A stretch of DNA of 42,620 bases from Chloroflexota bacterium (GTDB taxonomy: Bacteria; Chloroflexota; Anaerolineae; Promineifilales; Promineifilaceae). The notes beneath the pieces are model-generated. The model saw only the letters and a list, made by a program, of their open reading frames with translations. It had not been told where the DNA came from and made no database searches. Shown here piece after piece: positions 8,766 to 18,281 of this stretch (position 1 is its first letter; every line of letters begins with the position of its first letter). The position numbers and the translations under genes are program-made. The stretch lies in contig JAGOMA010000045.1 in NCBI GenBank assembly GCA_017993775.1, forward strand, positions 1 through 42,620, written 5' to 3'.

Positions 8766-11700
8766 ATGTTTGATCGGCGTTTGTGGCGGGAAGCGCGCGA
8801 CGGCCGTTTCCCGCTCCTCCTCCTCACCATTCTTCTTAGCGTCCTGGGCGGTCTGGCCATTGTGGCGCAAGCATACTGGCTCAGCCAGATTGTCGCGCGC
8901 GTATTCCTGAGCAGCGCACACTTGACGGCCGTCCGCCAACCCGTGGTCTGGCTGCTGGCAGCCATCGCCGCGCGCGCCGCCCTGGCCTGGGGACGAGAAC
9001 GCAGCGCCAATCATTTGGCCATCGACCTGAAGGTCGATCTGCGCGACCGCCTGTTTGCCCATTTGCTCGATTTAGGCCCCACGTTCACACACAACCAGCA
9101 GACAGGAGAGTTAACGGCCGTTCTCACCCACGCCCTCGATACTCTGGAAGCCTACTTTAACCAATATCTGCCCCAACTATTCGTCGCCGTCCTCATCCCG
9201 CTCAGCATCCTGGCCGTCATCTTGCCGGTTGATTGGGTCACCGGCCTGACACTCGCGCTCACCGCGCCGCTGATGCCTCTGTTTATGATGCTCATCGGCC
9301 GTTACGCCGAAACCCTGACCCAACAGCAATGGGGGCTGCTCAGCCGCATGAGCGCCCACTTTTTGGATGTGCTGCAAGGGTTAACCACGCTGAAACAATT
9401 GGGCCAAAGCCAAAACCAGGCCGCCAACATCGCCGCCATCACCGACCGCTTCCGCCGCACCACATTGGACGTGCTGCGCGTGGCCTTCCTCTCGGCGCTG
9501 GTGCTGGAGCTGCTGTCGACGATCAGCGTGGCGATTATTGCTGTTTCGCTTGGGCTGCGGCTGCTGAACGGCCGTTTCCCCTTCGACACCGCCTTCTTTA
9601 TCCTCATCTTAGCCCCGGAATTCTACCTGCCGCTGCGCCAGTTGGGCGCGCGCTTCCATGCCGGCATGGACGGAGTGGCCGCCGCCAACCGCATCTTTGC
9701 CCTGCTCAATGAACCTGCGCCCCAACGATCCCGCACCACAGGCACACCGGAAATTCGCCGCGAACTCCGCGCCGTTTCTCTGGACCATGTCAGCGTGAAT
9801 TATGCCGACAGAGGCCAGCCCGCCCTGCAAGACATCAGCTTTGTCCTGACTCCCGGCCAGACAACGGCGCTGGTAGGCGCGACCGGGGCTGGTAAATCGA
9901 CCATCGCCCATTTGCTGCTGGGTTTTATCGCCCCCAGCGCCGGGCAGATACGTTTGGGGGAAACAGCAGTGGACACGGCCGTTCTCCGCCGCCAAATCGC
10001 CTGGGTTCCACAGCAGCCTTACTTGTTCGACGATACCATCGCCAACAACATTCGGCTGAGTCGCCCGGCTGCCACTCACAAAGAAGTAACAGCCGCCGCC
10101 CAACAAGCTGACCTCGCTGACTTTATCCAGACTTTACCCGATGGCTACGCCACCCGAATTGGCGAGCGAGGCGCGCGGCTCAGCGGCGGGCAAGCGCAGC
10201 GGTTGGCCCTGGCCCGCGCCTTTTTGCAAGACGCGCCGCTGCTCATCCTCGACGAACCTACCGCCCATCTGGACCCGATTACCGAAACCGCCATCCAAAC
10301 CGCCACCGAAGCCCTGACCGCCGGGCGCACCACCCTTATCATCGCCCACCGCCTGTCTACCATTCGCCGCGCCCACCAAATCATCGTCCTGGAAAACGGC
10401 CGTCTACTCGAATCCGGCACGCACGATGAACTGTTGGCCAGAAACGGCCGTTACGCCACGCTTCTTACACAACACCAAGACCCAGGCACACAGCCCGAAA
10501 AGCCAGCCACCGCGCAGCATCCGGTTCCCCGACCGGTGCCAACGCCAACTCGCGCCCACACGGCCGTAACCACAACCGCCGTCCTCCCCCGCCTCCTGCG
10601 CTTCCTGAAACCCCATGCCGGATGGGTTGCTCTGGCCGTGCTGTTGGGCGCGTTAACTATCGGCAGCAGCGTGGCGCTGCTGGCTACATCGGCCTATTTG
10701 ATCAGCGCCGCCGCCCTCCGGCCTTCCATCGCCGAATTGAGCGTCGCCATCGTGGGAGTGCGTTTCTTTGGCCTGAGCCGGGGGATTTTTCGGTATTTGG
10801 AGCGGCTGGCGGCGCATAACACCACCTTTCGCGTGCTGGCAAACATTCGGGTCTGGTTTTACCGGGCCGTCGAACCGCTGGCTCCAGCTCGCCTGCAAAC
10901 CTTCCACAGCGGCGATTTGCTCAGTCGCATGGTGGCCGATGTAGAAACGCTGCAAGATTTTTACGTGCGCGTGGTGGGGCCGCCGCTGGTGGCGGTAGTG
11001 GTAACGGCCGTACTATCGTTCTTCATGGCCGCCTTCAACCCTGCCCTGGCGCTGGCCTTACTCAGCGGGCTGGCGCTGGCGGGTGTCGGCGTGCCCTGGC
11101 TCAGTTACCAGCTCAGCCGCCGGGCCAACGACACGGCCGTTTCCCTGCGCGCCGACCTGCAAATCAGCCTCATCGACGGCCTGCAAGGGCTGCCCGATTT
11201 ACAAGCCTGTGGCCAGGATCGCGTCTGGGCCACGAAAATTCATCAGCAAGGCGCAGCCCTGGCCCACGCCGAAAGCCGCCTGGCGCGGGTTAGCGGCCTG
11301 CAAACCGGCCTATTAGAACTGCTCACGCAGGGCACGATGGCGCTGGTTGTGGGCTTGACCATTCCCCTGGTGGCCGCCGGGCAGGTAAACGGCGTCTATC
11401 TGGCCGCCCTGGCCCTGGCCGCCGTCGCCAGCTTCGAAGCAGTGCAGCCACTCGCCCAGGCCACGCAGCAGCTCGAAGCGGCGCTCGCTGCCGCCCGCCG
11501 CCTCTTCGCCCTGGCCGACGCCTCGCCGCCCATCCCGCCCCCCCACGAGCCGGGCCTCCAACTGATTGCCAGCCCGCCCCACCTCTCGTTCGACCACGTT
11601 TCGTTTTGGTACGATACGGCCGTCAAACCCACCCTAGATCAGGTCAGTTTTGATCTGCCGCCCGGCAAGCGGCTGGCTGTGGTCGGTCCCAGCGGGGCAG

Positions 11701-12305
11701 GTAAATCGACGTTGGCCAACCTGCTGCTGCGCTTTTGGGAATATGACAGCGGGGAAATATGGTGGAACGGCCGTTCCGCCCGCGATTATGACCCTGACAC
11801 TGTGCGCGCCAGTTTGGGCGTTATCCCCCAGCAGCCTTATCTGTTTAATGCTTCCATCCGCGACAATTTGCGCCTGGCCAGGCCACAAGCCGACCAGGCA
11901 ACCATTGAGGCCGCCACCCGGCAGGCCCACCTGCACGAGTTTATCGCCACTTTGCCCAAGGGGTACGAAACGGCCGTCGGCGCCCTGGGAATGCAGCTCA
12001 GCGGCGGCGAGCGCCAGCGGTTAGCCATCGCCCGCGCCCTGCTCAAGAACGCGCCGGTACTGCTGCTGGATGAACCTACCGCCAACCTGGACACGCTGAC
12101 GGCGACGGCCGTTCTGGATACCATCCTGCGCCTGTCCGCCGGGCGCAGCCTGCTGCTCATCACCCACCAATTGATTGGGCTGGCCGCCATGGATGAGATT
12201 GTGGTGCTGAATGAGGGGCGCGTGGTGGAAAACGGCCGTCACGCCGACCTGTTAGCGCGCGGCGGTTTATACACCCGCCTCTGGCAGCAGCAAACGAAAC
12301 CCTAA
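8766..12305 (+). CDS. cydDC: Thiol reductant ABC exporter, CydD-CydC fusion
   Basis: CydDC exports cysteine and glutathione to the outer side of the membrane and is needed to assemble cytochrome bd. Most bacteria encode CydD and CydC separately; here both halves lie in one 1179-aa chain. Half 1 (about 1-570) has a six-helix exporter domain, Walker A GATGAGKST near residue 371, signature LSGGQAQRLALA near 472 and Walker B LLILDEPTAHLD near 495. A Pro/Thr-rich linker (about 580-610) follows. Half 2 has its own membrane domain, Walker A GPSGAGKST near 975, LSGGERQRLAIA near 1078 and LLLLDEPTANLD near 1100. Both sites look catalytically complete. No strong Shine-Dalgarno precedes the ATG. It ends 21 nt from the convergent uvrA stop. 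Confidence 0.93.
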   Translation: MFDRRLWREARDGRFPLLLLTILLSVLGGLAIVAQAYWLSQIVARVFLSSAHLTAVRQPVVWLLAAIAARAALAWGRERSANHLAIDLKVDLRDRLFAHLLDLGPTFTHNQQTGELTAVLTHALDTLEAYFNQYLPQLFVAVLIPLSILAVILPVDWVTGLTLALTAPLMPLFMMLIGRYAETLTQQQWGLLSRMSAHFLDVLQGLTTLKQLGQSQNQAANIAAITDRFRRTTLDVLRVAFLSALVLELLSTISVAIIAVSLGLRLLNGRFPFDTAFFILILAPEFYLPLRQLGARFHAGMDGVAAANRIFALLNEPAPQRSRTTGTPEIRRELRAVSLDHVSVNYADRGQPALQDISFVLTPGQTTALVGATGAGKSTIAHLLLGFIAPSAGQIRLGETAVDTAVLRRQIAWVPQQPYLFDDTIANNIRLSRPAATHKEVTAAAQQADLADFIQTLPDGYATRIGERGARLSGGQAQRLALARAFLQDAPLLILDEPTAHLDPITETAIQTATEALTAGRTTLIIAHRLSTIRRAHQIIVLENGRLLESGTHDELLARNGRYATLLTQHQDPGTQPEKPATAQHPVPRPVPTPTRAHTAVTTTAVLPRLLRFLKPHAGWVALAVLLGALTIGSSVALLATSAYLISAAALRPSIAELSVAIVGVRFFGLSRGIFRYLERLAAHNTTFRVLANIRVWFYRAVEPLAPARLQTFHSGDLLSRMVADVETLQDFYVRVVGPPLVAVVVTAVLSFFMAAFNPALALALLSGLALAGVGVPWLSYQLSRRANDTAVSLRADLQISLIDGLQGLPDLQACGQDRVWATKIHQQGAALAHAESRLARVSGLQTGLLELLTQGTMALVVGLTIPLVAAGQVNGVYLAALALAAVASFEAVQPLAQATQQLEAALAAARRLFALADASPPIPPPHEPGLQLIASPPHLSFDHVSFWYDTAVKPTLDQVSFDLPPGKRLAVVGPSGAGKSTLANLLLRFWEYDSGEIWWNGRSARDYDPDTVRASLGVIPQQPYLFNASIRDNLRLARPQADQATIEAATRQAHLHEFIATLPKGYETAVGALGMQLSGGERQRLAIARALLKNAPVLLLDEPTANLDTLTATAVLDTILRLSAGRSLLLITHQLIGLAAMDEIVVLNEGRVVENGRHADLLARGGLYTRLWQQQTKP

Positions 12306-12326
12306 AGATTCGCCAATCGCCAATCG

Positions 12327-15290
12327 CTAATCTCCGTTCAGGGCCACGGTTTGCCCAAACATCGTTCGCAAAAACTGCCCGGTATAACTCGCCGCCACCT
12401 GGGCCACCTGCTCCGGCGTGCCGCTGGCAATGATCTGCCCGCCGCCGTCGCCGCCTTCCGGGCCAAGGTCAATGAGGTAATCGGCCGTTTTGATCACGTC
12501 CAGATTATGCTCGATCACGATCACCGTGTTGCCCGCATCCACCAGCCGGTGCAGCACGTCTAGCAGCTTCTGAATGTCGGCGAAGTGCAGGCCGGTGGTC
12601 GGCTCATCAAGAATGTAAACGGTGCGCCCGGTGGCCACGCGGCTCAATTCTTTGGCCAGCTTGATGCGCTGCGCCTCGCCGCCGGAAAGCGTCAGCGCGC
12701 TCTGGCCTAATTTAACGTAATCTAAACCAACATCGTGCAAGGTCTGCAACATGCGGCTGATTTTGGGGTGATTGGCGAATAAGTCCAACGCTTCCTGAAC
12801 GTCCATGTCTAGCACTTGGGCGATATTTTTGCCCTTGAACGTGACCGCCAACGTTTCGCGGTTATAACGCGCGCCGTGACATTCGCGGCAGGTCACCCAA
12901 ACGTCGGCCAGGAAGTGCATCTCCACCTTGCGCAAGCCATATCCCTGGCACGCTTCACAGCGCCCGCCCTTCACATTGAAGCTGAAGCGGCCTGATTTGT
13001 AACCGCGCAGTTTAGCCTCTGGGGTATTGGCAAACATCTTGCGAATTTCGTCGAACAGCTTCACATAAGTGGCCGGATTGGAGCGCGGCGTGCGGCCAAT
13101 GGGGTCCTGGGTGATGTTGATCACTTTGTCCAGATGCTCCAGACCGGAGAGACGGGCGTAGGGGCCGGGCGTGGTTTGGGCGTTGTTGAGGGCGCGGGCC
13201 AGGGCTGGCTCCAAGGTCTCGGAGACGAGGCTGCTCTTGCCGCTGCCGCTAACGCCGGTAATGCAGATCATGGCGCCCAGTGGGAAGCGGGCATCGACGC
13301 TTTTCAGGTTATGCAGGCGCGCGCCGAGCAGCTCGATGCTGCCGTTGGTGGGGATACGCCGGGAACGGCCGTTTGGAGCCATCACCTGCAGCGCACCCGA
13401 CAAGTAGCGGCCAGTCAGTGAGCCAGTATCGGCCATCACGTCGGCCGGAGTTCCGGCGGCAATCAACTCGCCGCCCTTCACCCCCGCGCCTGGACCCAGG
13501 TCGATCAGCCAATCGGCTTCGCGCATGGTTTCTTCGTCGTGCTCAACAATCAACACGGTGTTACCCATATCGCGCAGTTGATGCAGCGTGTCGATCAGGG
13601 CGCGGTTGTCGCGGGCGTGCAGGCCAATCGACGGCTCGTCGAGGATGTAAAGCACGCCTACCAGCCCGCAGCCAATCTGGCTGGCCAAACGGATGCGCTG
13701 CCCTTCGCCGCCCGACAAAGACGGCGCGGAGCGATCTAATGTCAGGTAATGCAGCCCCACGTTGAGCATAAATTGCAGCCGGTCGCGGATTTCTTTTAGC
13801 ACTTCTTCGGCGATTTCGAACTGCTCAGCGTTGAGAGACTGGAGATTAGAGACTGAAGCGTGCGCGGAATGACCGTTGACCCCAGTCTCTGGTCCCCAGT
13901 CTCCCTTTACTTTCATTTTACCCAGGCCTACCACCCATTCATACGCCTCGTCGATTGCCATTTTGCCCACGTCGGTAATGGTTTGGCCGCCGACGGTGAC
14001 GGCGCGGGCTTCGGGGCGCAGGCGGGTTCCGGCGCAGGTGGGGCACGGCCGTTGGCTCATAAAGCTGCCATAAAATGCGCGCGTATACTCAGAACTTGTC
14101 TGGCGAAAGAGCCGGTTGATGTTGAAGATGATGCCTTTTAACGGCCGTTTTGTCTCCCCGCTCCACTGCGCATCATTCCCCTCCGCTTCATATTTAATAT
14201 GCACCACTTCCTCGCCGGAACCGTAAAACAATACGTCGCGGAATGACTGTGGCAGTTTCTGCCAGGGCGTGTCCAGATCGATGCCATAATGCTCGGCAAT
14301 CGACTCCAACTGCGTGGTTTGCCAGCGGTTTTTCTTCTTGCGCACATTGCCATACCAGCGCAGCGCGCCATCCATAATCGACAATGTTTCATCATCGACG
14401 ATCAAATCTGGGTCTACCTGCATCTGCGTGCCGATGCCCTGGCAGTCGGGGCACATGCCCAGCGGCGAGTTAAAGCTGAATAACTGCGGCGACAAATCGG
14501 GAAAACTGATGCCGCAGTGCGGGCAGGCGTTGTGCTCGCTGAGCAGCAGCTCTTCACCGCCCAGGTCGGCAATCAACAGCCCTTCCCCGGCGCGTAAGGT
14601 TGTCTCCACGGAATCCACCAGTCTGGACAGGAAAGAGTCGTCGGTTTCCGCCGGGGTTTGCAGCCGGTCGATGACCAGTTCAACCGTGTGCTTGGCTTTT
14701 TTATCCAGCCGGGGCAGTGTGCCGGACAAATCAATCATCTCGCCATTGACGCGGGCGCGGACGTAGCCATCCTGCCGCGCCTGTTTCAGGGCCTCGCTGT
14801 GGGTGCCTTTGCGGTTGCGGGCGATGGGCGCCAGCAGTTGGAAACGACTGCCGGGCGGCAAAGCGGCCAACTGATCGGCGATCATTTGTGAGGTTTGCGG
14901 CTGCACGACACGGCCGCACTGCGGGCAGTGGGGCGTGCCGATGCGTGCATACAAGACGCGCAAATAATCCAGCACTTCGGTGACAGTGCCGACGGTGGAA
15001 CGCGGGTTCTTGCTGACCGCTTTTTGTTCGATGGCGATGGCCGGGCTGAGGCCGCTGATATGGTCTACTTTGGGCTTTTCCATCTGGCCCAAGAACTGTC
15101 GGGCATAGGCGGAGAGGCTTTCCACGTAACGGCGCTGCCCTTCGGCGTAGATGGTGTCGAAGGCCAGCGACGATTTGCCGCTGCCGCTGACGCCGGTGAG
15201 GACCACCAGCTTATTGCGCGGGATACGCACGTCGATGTGTTTTAGATTGTGCTGCTGTGCGCCGCGCACGTAGATTGTATCGGGTTCCAT
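12327..15290 (-). CDS. uvrA: Excinuclease ABC subunit A
   Basis: UvrA is the damage-scanning ATPase of nucleotide excision repair; it dimerises and loads UvrB. Two ABC modules are present: Walker A GVSGSGKSS near residues 34 and 675, and signatures LSGGEGQRIRLASQ and LSGGEAQRIKLAKE. Zinc modules are CPHC..CPDC (about 254-283) and CEAC..CREC (about 776-807). An unusual insertion of roughly 29 residues (about 457-485, nt 13833-13920) splits the usual join between YEWV and LNAEQ; its DNA consists of the short repeats found in intergenic regions here. The start at 15290 is preceded by AGGTG. An extended -10 and a LexA-like box lie just upstream, which suggests SOS control. Confidence 0.97.
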   Translation of the reverse strand: MEPDTIYVRGAQQHNLKHIDVRIPRNKLVVLTGVSGSGKSSLAFDTIYAEGQRRYVESLSAYARQFLGQMEKPKVDHISGLSPAIAIEQKAVSKNPRSTVGTVTEVLDYLRVLYARIGTPHCPQCGRVVQPQTSQMIADQLAALPPGSRFQLLAPIARNRKGTHSEALKQARQDGYVRARVNGEMIDLSGTLPRLDKKAKHTVELVIDRLQTPAETDDSFLSRLVDSVETTLRAGEGLLIADLGGEELLLSEHNACPHCGISFPDLSPQLFSFNSPLGMCPDCQGIGTQMQVDPDLIVDDETLSIMDGALRWYGNVRKKKNRWQTTQLESIAEHYGIDLDTPWQKLPQSFRDVLFYGSGEEVVHIKYEAEGNDAQWSGETKRPLKGIIFNINRLFRQTSSEYTRAFYGSFMSQRPCPTCAGTRLRPEARAVTVGGQTITDVGKMAIDEAYEWVVGLGKMKVKGDWGPETGVNGHSAHASVSNLQSLNAEQFEIAEEVLKEIRDRLQFMLNVGLHYLTLDRSAPSLSGGEGQRIRLASQIGCGLVGVLYILDEPSIGLHARDNRALIDTLHQLRDMGNTVLIVEHDEETMREADWLIDLGPGAGVKGGELIAAGTPADVMADTGSLTGRYLSGALQVMAPNGRSRRIPTNGSIELLGARLHNLKSVDARFPLGAMICITGVSGSGKSSLVSETLEPALARALNNAQTTPGPYARLSGLEHLDKVINITQDPIGRTPRSNPATYVKLFDEIRKMFANTPEAKLRGYKSGRFSFNVKGGRCEACQGYGLRKVEMHFLADVWVTCRECHGARYNRETLAVTFKGKNIAQVLDMDVQEALDLFANHPKISRMLQTLHDVGLDYVKLGQSALTLSGGEAQRIKLAKELSRVATGRTVYILDEPTTGLHFADIQKLLDVLHRLVDAGNTVIVIEHNLDVIKTADYLIDLGPEGGDGGGQIIASGTPEQVAQVAASYTGQFLRTMFGQTVALNGD
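13832..13906. repeat. Short-unit repeat pair inside uvrA
   Basis: The plus strand reads GAGAGACTGGAGATTAGAGA at 13833-13852 and, in opposite orientation, CCCAGTCTCTGGTCCCCAGT at 13881-13900. Both match the AATCTCC/CAGTCTC units at 61-80. They are translated in frame and create most of the extra peptide in UvrA. Confidence 0.7.
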
Positions 15291-15312
15291 AAGTCACCTG
15301 CTGAGAGTATGT

Positions 15313-15324
15313 GAACATGCGTTC
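15313..15324. promoter_or_regulatory. LexA-like box GAACATGCGTTC upstream of uvrA
   Basis: This is a perfect GAAC-N4-GTTC palindrome, the core of the Cheo/DinR box bound by LexA in Firmicutes and Actinobacteria. It lies 23 bp upstream of the uvrA start and about 15 bp downstream of the -10 at 15339-15344, where a repressor would block transcription. Whether the LexA of this lineage uses this motif is not shown by the window. Confidence 0.55.
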
Positions 15325-15338
15325 TAATTTGTAAGGGG

Positions 15339-15344
15339 ATTATA
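15339..15344 (-). promoter_or_regulatory. Extended -10 (TGGTATAAT) of uvrA
   Basis: Read leftward, the sequence is TGGTATAAT, a perfect -10 hexamer with an upstream TG. No good -35 is seen at 16-18 bp, as is usual for extended -10 promoters. It drives towards uvrA, with the LexA-like box directly downstream. Confidence 0.55.
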
Positions 15345-15398
15345 CCATAGATGGGGAACGGCCGTTACCCCACCATGAACTTTTCTCATCATAAACAG

Positions 15399-15425
15399 AA
15401 ATCCTGACACCCAGTGTCAGGATTT
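15399..15425 (-). terminator. Hairpin terminator after pgi
   Basis: A perfect 12-bp stem (AAATCCTGACAC / GTGTCAGGATTT) with a 3-nt loop lies 43 nt beyond the pgi stop and before the uvrA promoter. The U-tract is weak (ATTTCTGTTTA), so termination may be partial. Confidence 0.6.
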
Positions 15426-15467
15426 CCCAACTTCCCGCCAATTTGTGACCCCCGCCGGCCAATTGGA

Positions 15468-17108
15468 TTAGCGCATGGCTTTAAAGGCGTTAATCAGCCC
15501 ATTTGTCGATGAATCGTGTGAAGCGACCTGGCTCGCGCCCGCTAATTCCGGCAAAATAGCCTTGGCCAAAACCTTGCCCAATTCCACGCCCATCTGATCA
15601 AACGAGTTGATGTTCCAGATGACCCCCTGGGCGAAAATTTTATGCTCGTACAGGGCAATCAGAGAACCCAGCGTTTCTGGCGTGACCCTTTTAAAAAGGA
15701 AAGCATTCGACGGCCGATTGCCGGCAAACGTCTTGGCGGCTACCAGTGCTTCCAGCTCGTCGCTGTTCAAGCTGCTGCCACTCAACTCGGCGCGGACTTC
15801 CACGGCCGTTTTCCCCCGCATCAGCGCTTCCGGCTGCGCAAAAAAGTTAGACAGCAGCAAGGTGTGATGGTTGCCTACCGGGTTATGGCTCTGCGCCGGA
15901 GCCAGGAAATCGCAGGGAATCAGTTTCGTGCCCTGATGAATAAGCTGGTAAAAGGCGTGCTGGCCGTTGGTTCCCGGCTGGCCCCAGATCACCGGACCGG
16001 TGGAATAATCGACCGGCGCGCCACCGCGCGCAACGCTTTTGCCGTTGGACTCCATGTCGCCCTGCTGGAAATAGGATGGGAAATACTGCATGTACTGATC
16101 ATAGGGCAAAATGGCGTGCGACTGGGCGTCGAAGAAATTGTTATACCAGACGCCCAACAGCGCCATGATCACCGGCATGTTTCGGGCAAAGGGCGCGGTG
16201 CGAAAATGCTCGTCGACTTTGTGGGCGCCGGCCAGCAGGGCGGCGAAATTATCAAAACCCACCGCCAGGGCAATCGACAGGCCAATGGCCGACCACAACG
16301 AATATCGCCCGCCAACCCAATCCCAGAACTCGAACATGTTGTCGGGGTCGATGCCAAAGGCGACCACTCCGTTGGTATTGGTGGAGAGGGCGGCAAAATG
16401 GCTGGCAACGGCCGTCTCCTCTCTCGCCGTCTCTAAAAACCATGCCCGCGCCGTATGCGCATTGGCCATTGTCTCCTGAGTGGTGAAGGTCTTGGAGGCG
16501 ATGAGGAAGAGCGTTGTTTCCGGCTGGACCTTCTGGAGCGTTTCGGCAATATCCGTGCCGTCCACATTGGAGACAAAATGGGCGCGCAAATCGCGCCGCG
16601 TGTAGGGCGTCAGCGCTTCGACCACCATTTTCGGCCCCAAATCGGAGCCGCCAATGCCGATATTGACGATGTCGGTGATGGGCAGGCCGGTGTAGCCGCG
16701 CCACGCGCCGGAGCGCACGGCTGCGCTAAATTTTTCCATCTTGGCCAAGACACGGTTGACATCGGGCATCACATCACGGCCGTCTACCAAAATCGGCCGG
16801 TTGGACCGGTTGCGCAGGGCCACATGCAGCACGGCGCGCCCTTCGGTATTGTTGATTTTCACGCCGCTAAACATCGCCTCAATCTGTTCGGCCAATCCAG
16901 CTTGCTCGGCCAAAGCCAGCAAATGAACCATCGTTTCCTCGGTGATGCGATTTTTGGAATAGTCGAATAGAATGTCATCAAAGCGCAGCGAGAATTTTTG
17001 GAAGCGCGCCGGGTCGGCGGCAAACAGGTCACGCATGTGAACGGCCGTCATTTTTTTATGATGCTCTTGCAAAGCCCGCCAGGCTGCGGACAACGTAAGG
17101 ACTGACAT
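15468..17108 (-). CDS. pgi: Glucose-6-phosphate isomerase
   Basis: Pgi interconverts glucose-6-phosphate and fructose-6-phosphate in glycolysis and gluconeogenesis. The 546-aa length matches the long bacterial/eukaryotic form. Visible signatures are NIGIGGSDLGPKMV (phosphate binding), IASKTFTTQETMANA, FWDWVGGRYSLWSAIGL, GDMESNGKS with the catalytic glutamate, WGQPGTNGQHAFYQLIHQG with the ring-opening histidine, and the C-terminal lysine context SFDQMGVELGK. AAGGAG precedes the ATG. It is transcribed alone towards uvrA and separated from it by a hairpin; the divergent neighbour is yitT-like. Confidence 0.98.
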   Translation of the reverse strand: MSVLTLSAAWRALQEHHKKMTAVHMRDLFAADPARFQKFSLRFDDILFDYSKNRITEETMVHLLALAEQAGLAEQIEAMFSGVKINNTEGRAVLHVALRNRSNRPILVDGRDVMPDVNRVLAKMEKFSAAVRSGAWRGYTGLPITDIVNIGIGGSDLGPKMVVEALTPYTRRDLRAHFVSNVDGTDIAETLQKVQPETTLFLIASKTFTTQETMANAHTARAWFLETAREETAVASHFAALSTNTNGVVAFGIDPDNMFEFWDWVGGRYSLWSAIGLSIALAVGFDNFAALLAGAHKVDEHFRTAPFARNMPVIMALLGVWYNNFFDAQSHAILPYDQYMQYFPSYFQQGDMESNGKSVARGGAPVDYSTGPVIWGQPGTNGQHAFYQLIHQGTKLIPCDFLAPAQSHNPVGNHHTLLLSNFFAQPEALMRGKTAVEVRAELSGSSLNSDELEALVAAKTFAGNRPSNAFLFKRVTPETLGSLIALYEHKIFAQGVIWNINSFDQMGVELGKVLAKAILPELAGASQVASHDSSTNGLINAFKAMR

Positions 17109-17235
17109 TGTTTACTCCTTCAAATTTTCAGACACCCTGGCAAAACAGGTGGTATTCGCCAAAGGTCTATATTAGCCGTAGAATTATCGGTTTTGGATTC
17201 TACCGGAAATCAATTAGATAGTTAAGGAAAACCAT

Positions 17236-18162
17236 ATGACAAAAACAGAGTTCACAAATGCAACTAAAAAACGGTGGCGCGGCAGCAAAAAAATGCTCAA
17301 ACGCGAAATCCCTCGGATCATTTTATTGGTGCTGGGAACAACTTTCATATCTACGGGCTACGTCTTGTTTCAGGTCCCCAATCAGATTGTCGCCGGAGGG
17401 TTGAGCGGCATTGGCATCATCATCAACTCCTTCACCGGCTGGCCCCTGGGCCTGATGTATTGGGTGATGAACATTCCCATGCTCATTTTGGGCTTTATTT
17501 TCTTGGGGCGTTGGGCCTTTCTTATCCGCACTTTATTTGCGGTTACCATTTTTTCGTTTTTGGTGGATTGGCTGCAGGTCTTTTTGCCCACTGTGTTAAC
17601 CCCCTACCCCGTCTCCAACGATCTGCTGCTCAGCACCATTTATGGCGGCATTGTGGGCGGCATCGGCGCCGGGCTGCTATATCGTGCCGGCGGGACGATT
17701 GGCGGAACCAGCGTGCTCGGCCGTATCTTGCAGCAAAAGACCGGCTTGCCGCTCAGCCAATCCTACATCTTCACCGATGGCACGATTATTCTCGTTGCCG
17801 GGATTGTATTTGGTTGGGAAATTGCCATGTACGGCCTGTTGTTGATGTTTATCAACGGGTTGGCTTCGGATTATGTGATGGAAGGCCCCAGCACCACGCG
17901 GGTGGCGACGATTATCACCAATCACCCGGAAGAAGTGGCCATGGCCGTCATTAAGAACCTTCATCGCGGCGCCAGCTTCTGGCCGGTGACCGGCGGCTAC
18001 ACCGGGGCAACGCGCTACATGATCACTTGCACCGTCTATCGCTCACAGGTGGTAGACCTGAAAAACACCATCGCCGATGCTGACCCGGAAGCCTTTGTAA
18101 CAATTGGCCTGAGCCATCATGCGCTGGGGCAGGGCTTTACGCCGCTTAAACGGGGAATGTGA
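17236..18162 (+). CDS. YitT family membrane protein (DUF161-DUF2179)
   Basis: A 308-aa protein with a basic N-terminus and five to six hydrophobic segments between residues 25 and 205, then a soluble C-terminal DUF2179 domain (about 220-300). Recognisable stretches are VPNQIVAGGLSGIGII, GGTIGGTSVLGRIL and the C-terminal VTGGYTGATRYMI and DPEAFVTIG. It belongs to the YitT/YvjA/YqfU family, whose transport role is not established. AAGGA precedes the ATG with 7-nt spacing. It stands alone, divergent from pgi and convergent with lplA. Confidence 0.88.
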   Translation: MTKTEFTNATKKRWRGSKKMLKREIPRIILLVLGTTFISTGYVLFQVPNQIVAGGLSGIGIIINSFTGWPLGLMYWVMNIPMLILGFIFLGRWAFLIRTLFAVTIFSFLVDWLQVFLPTVLTPYPVSNDLLLSTIYGGIVGGIGAGLLYRAGGTIGGTSVLGRILQQKTGLPLSQSYIFTDGTIILVAGIVFGWEIAMYGLLLMFINGLASDYVMEGPSTTRVATIITNHPEEVAMAVIKNLHRGASFWPVTGGYTGATRYMITCTVYRSQVVDLKNTIADADPEAFVTIGLSHHALGQGFTPLKRGM

Positions 18163-18281
18163 AATGGCAGCAGAGTGGTTGCGGGAGGAATGATGCGCGA
18201 TGCGTAATGGGTGACCAGAGGTCATCACGGGTCACGTCTCAATAAACGTTTCCGCCTGAAGGCTCAAGGCTCCGCCAATTT
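18163..18281. other. Convergent spacer with degenerate repeats
   Basis: This stretch separates the convergent yitT-like and lplA genes. It contains GATGCGCGATGCGTAATGGG, a degenerate tandem of a GATGCGT-like unit, and the imperfect repeats GGTGACC / GGTCATCACGGGTCACG that could form a weak hairpin. No clear terminator is seen. Confidence 0.4.
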
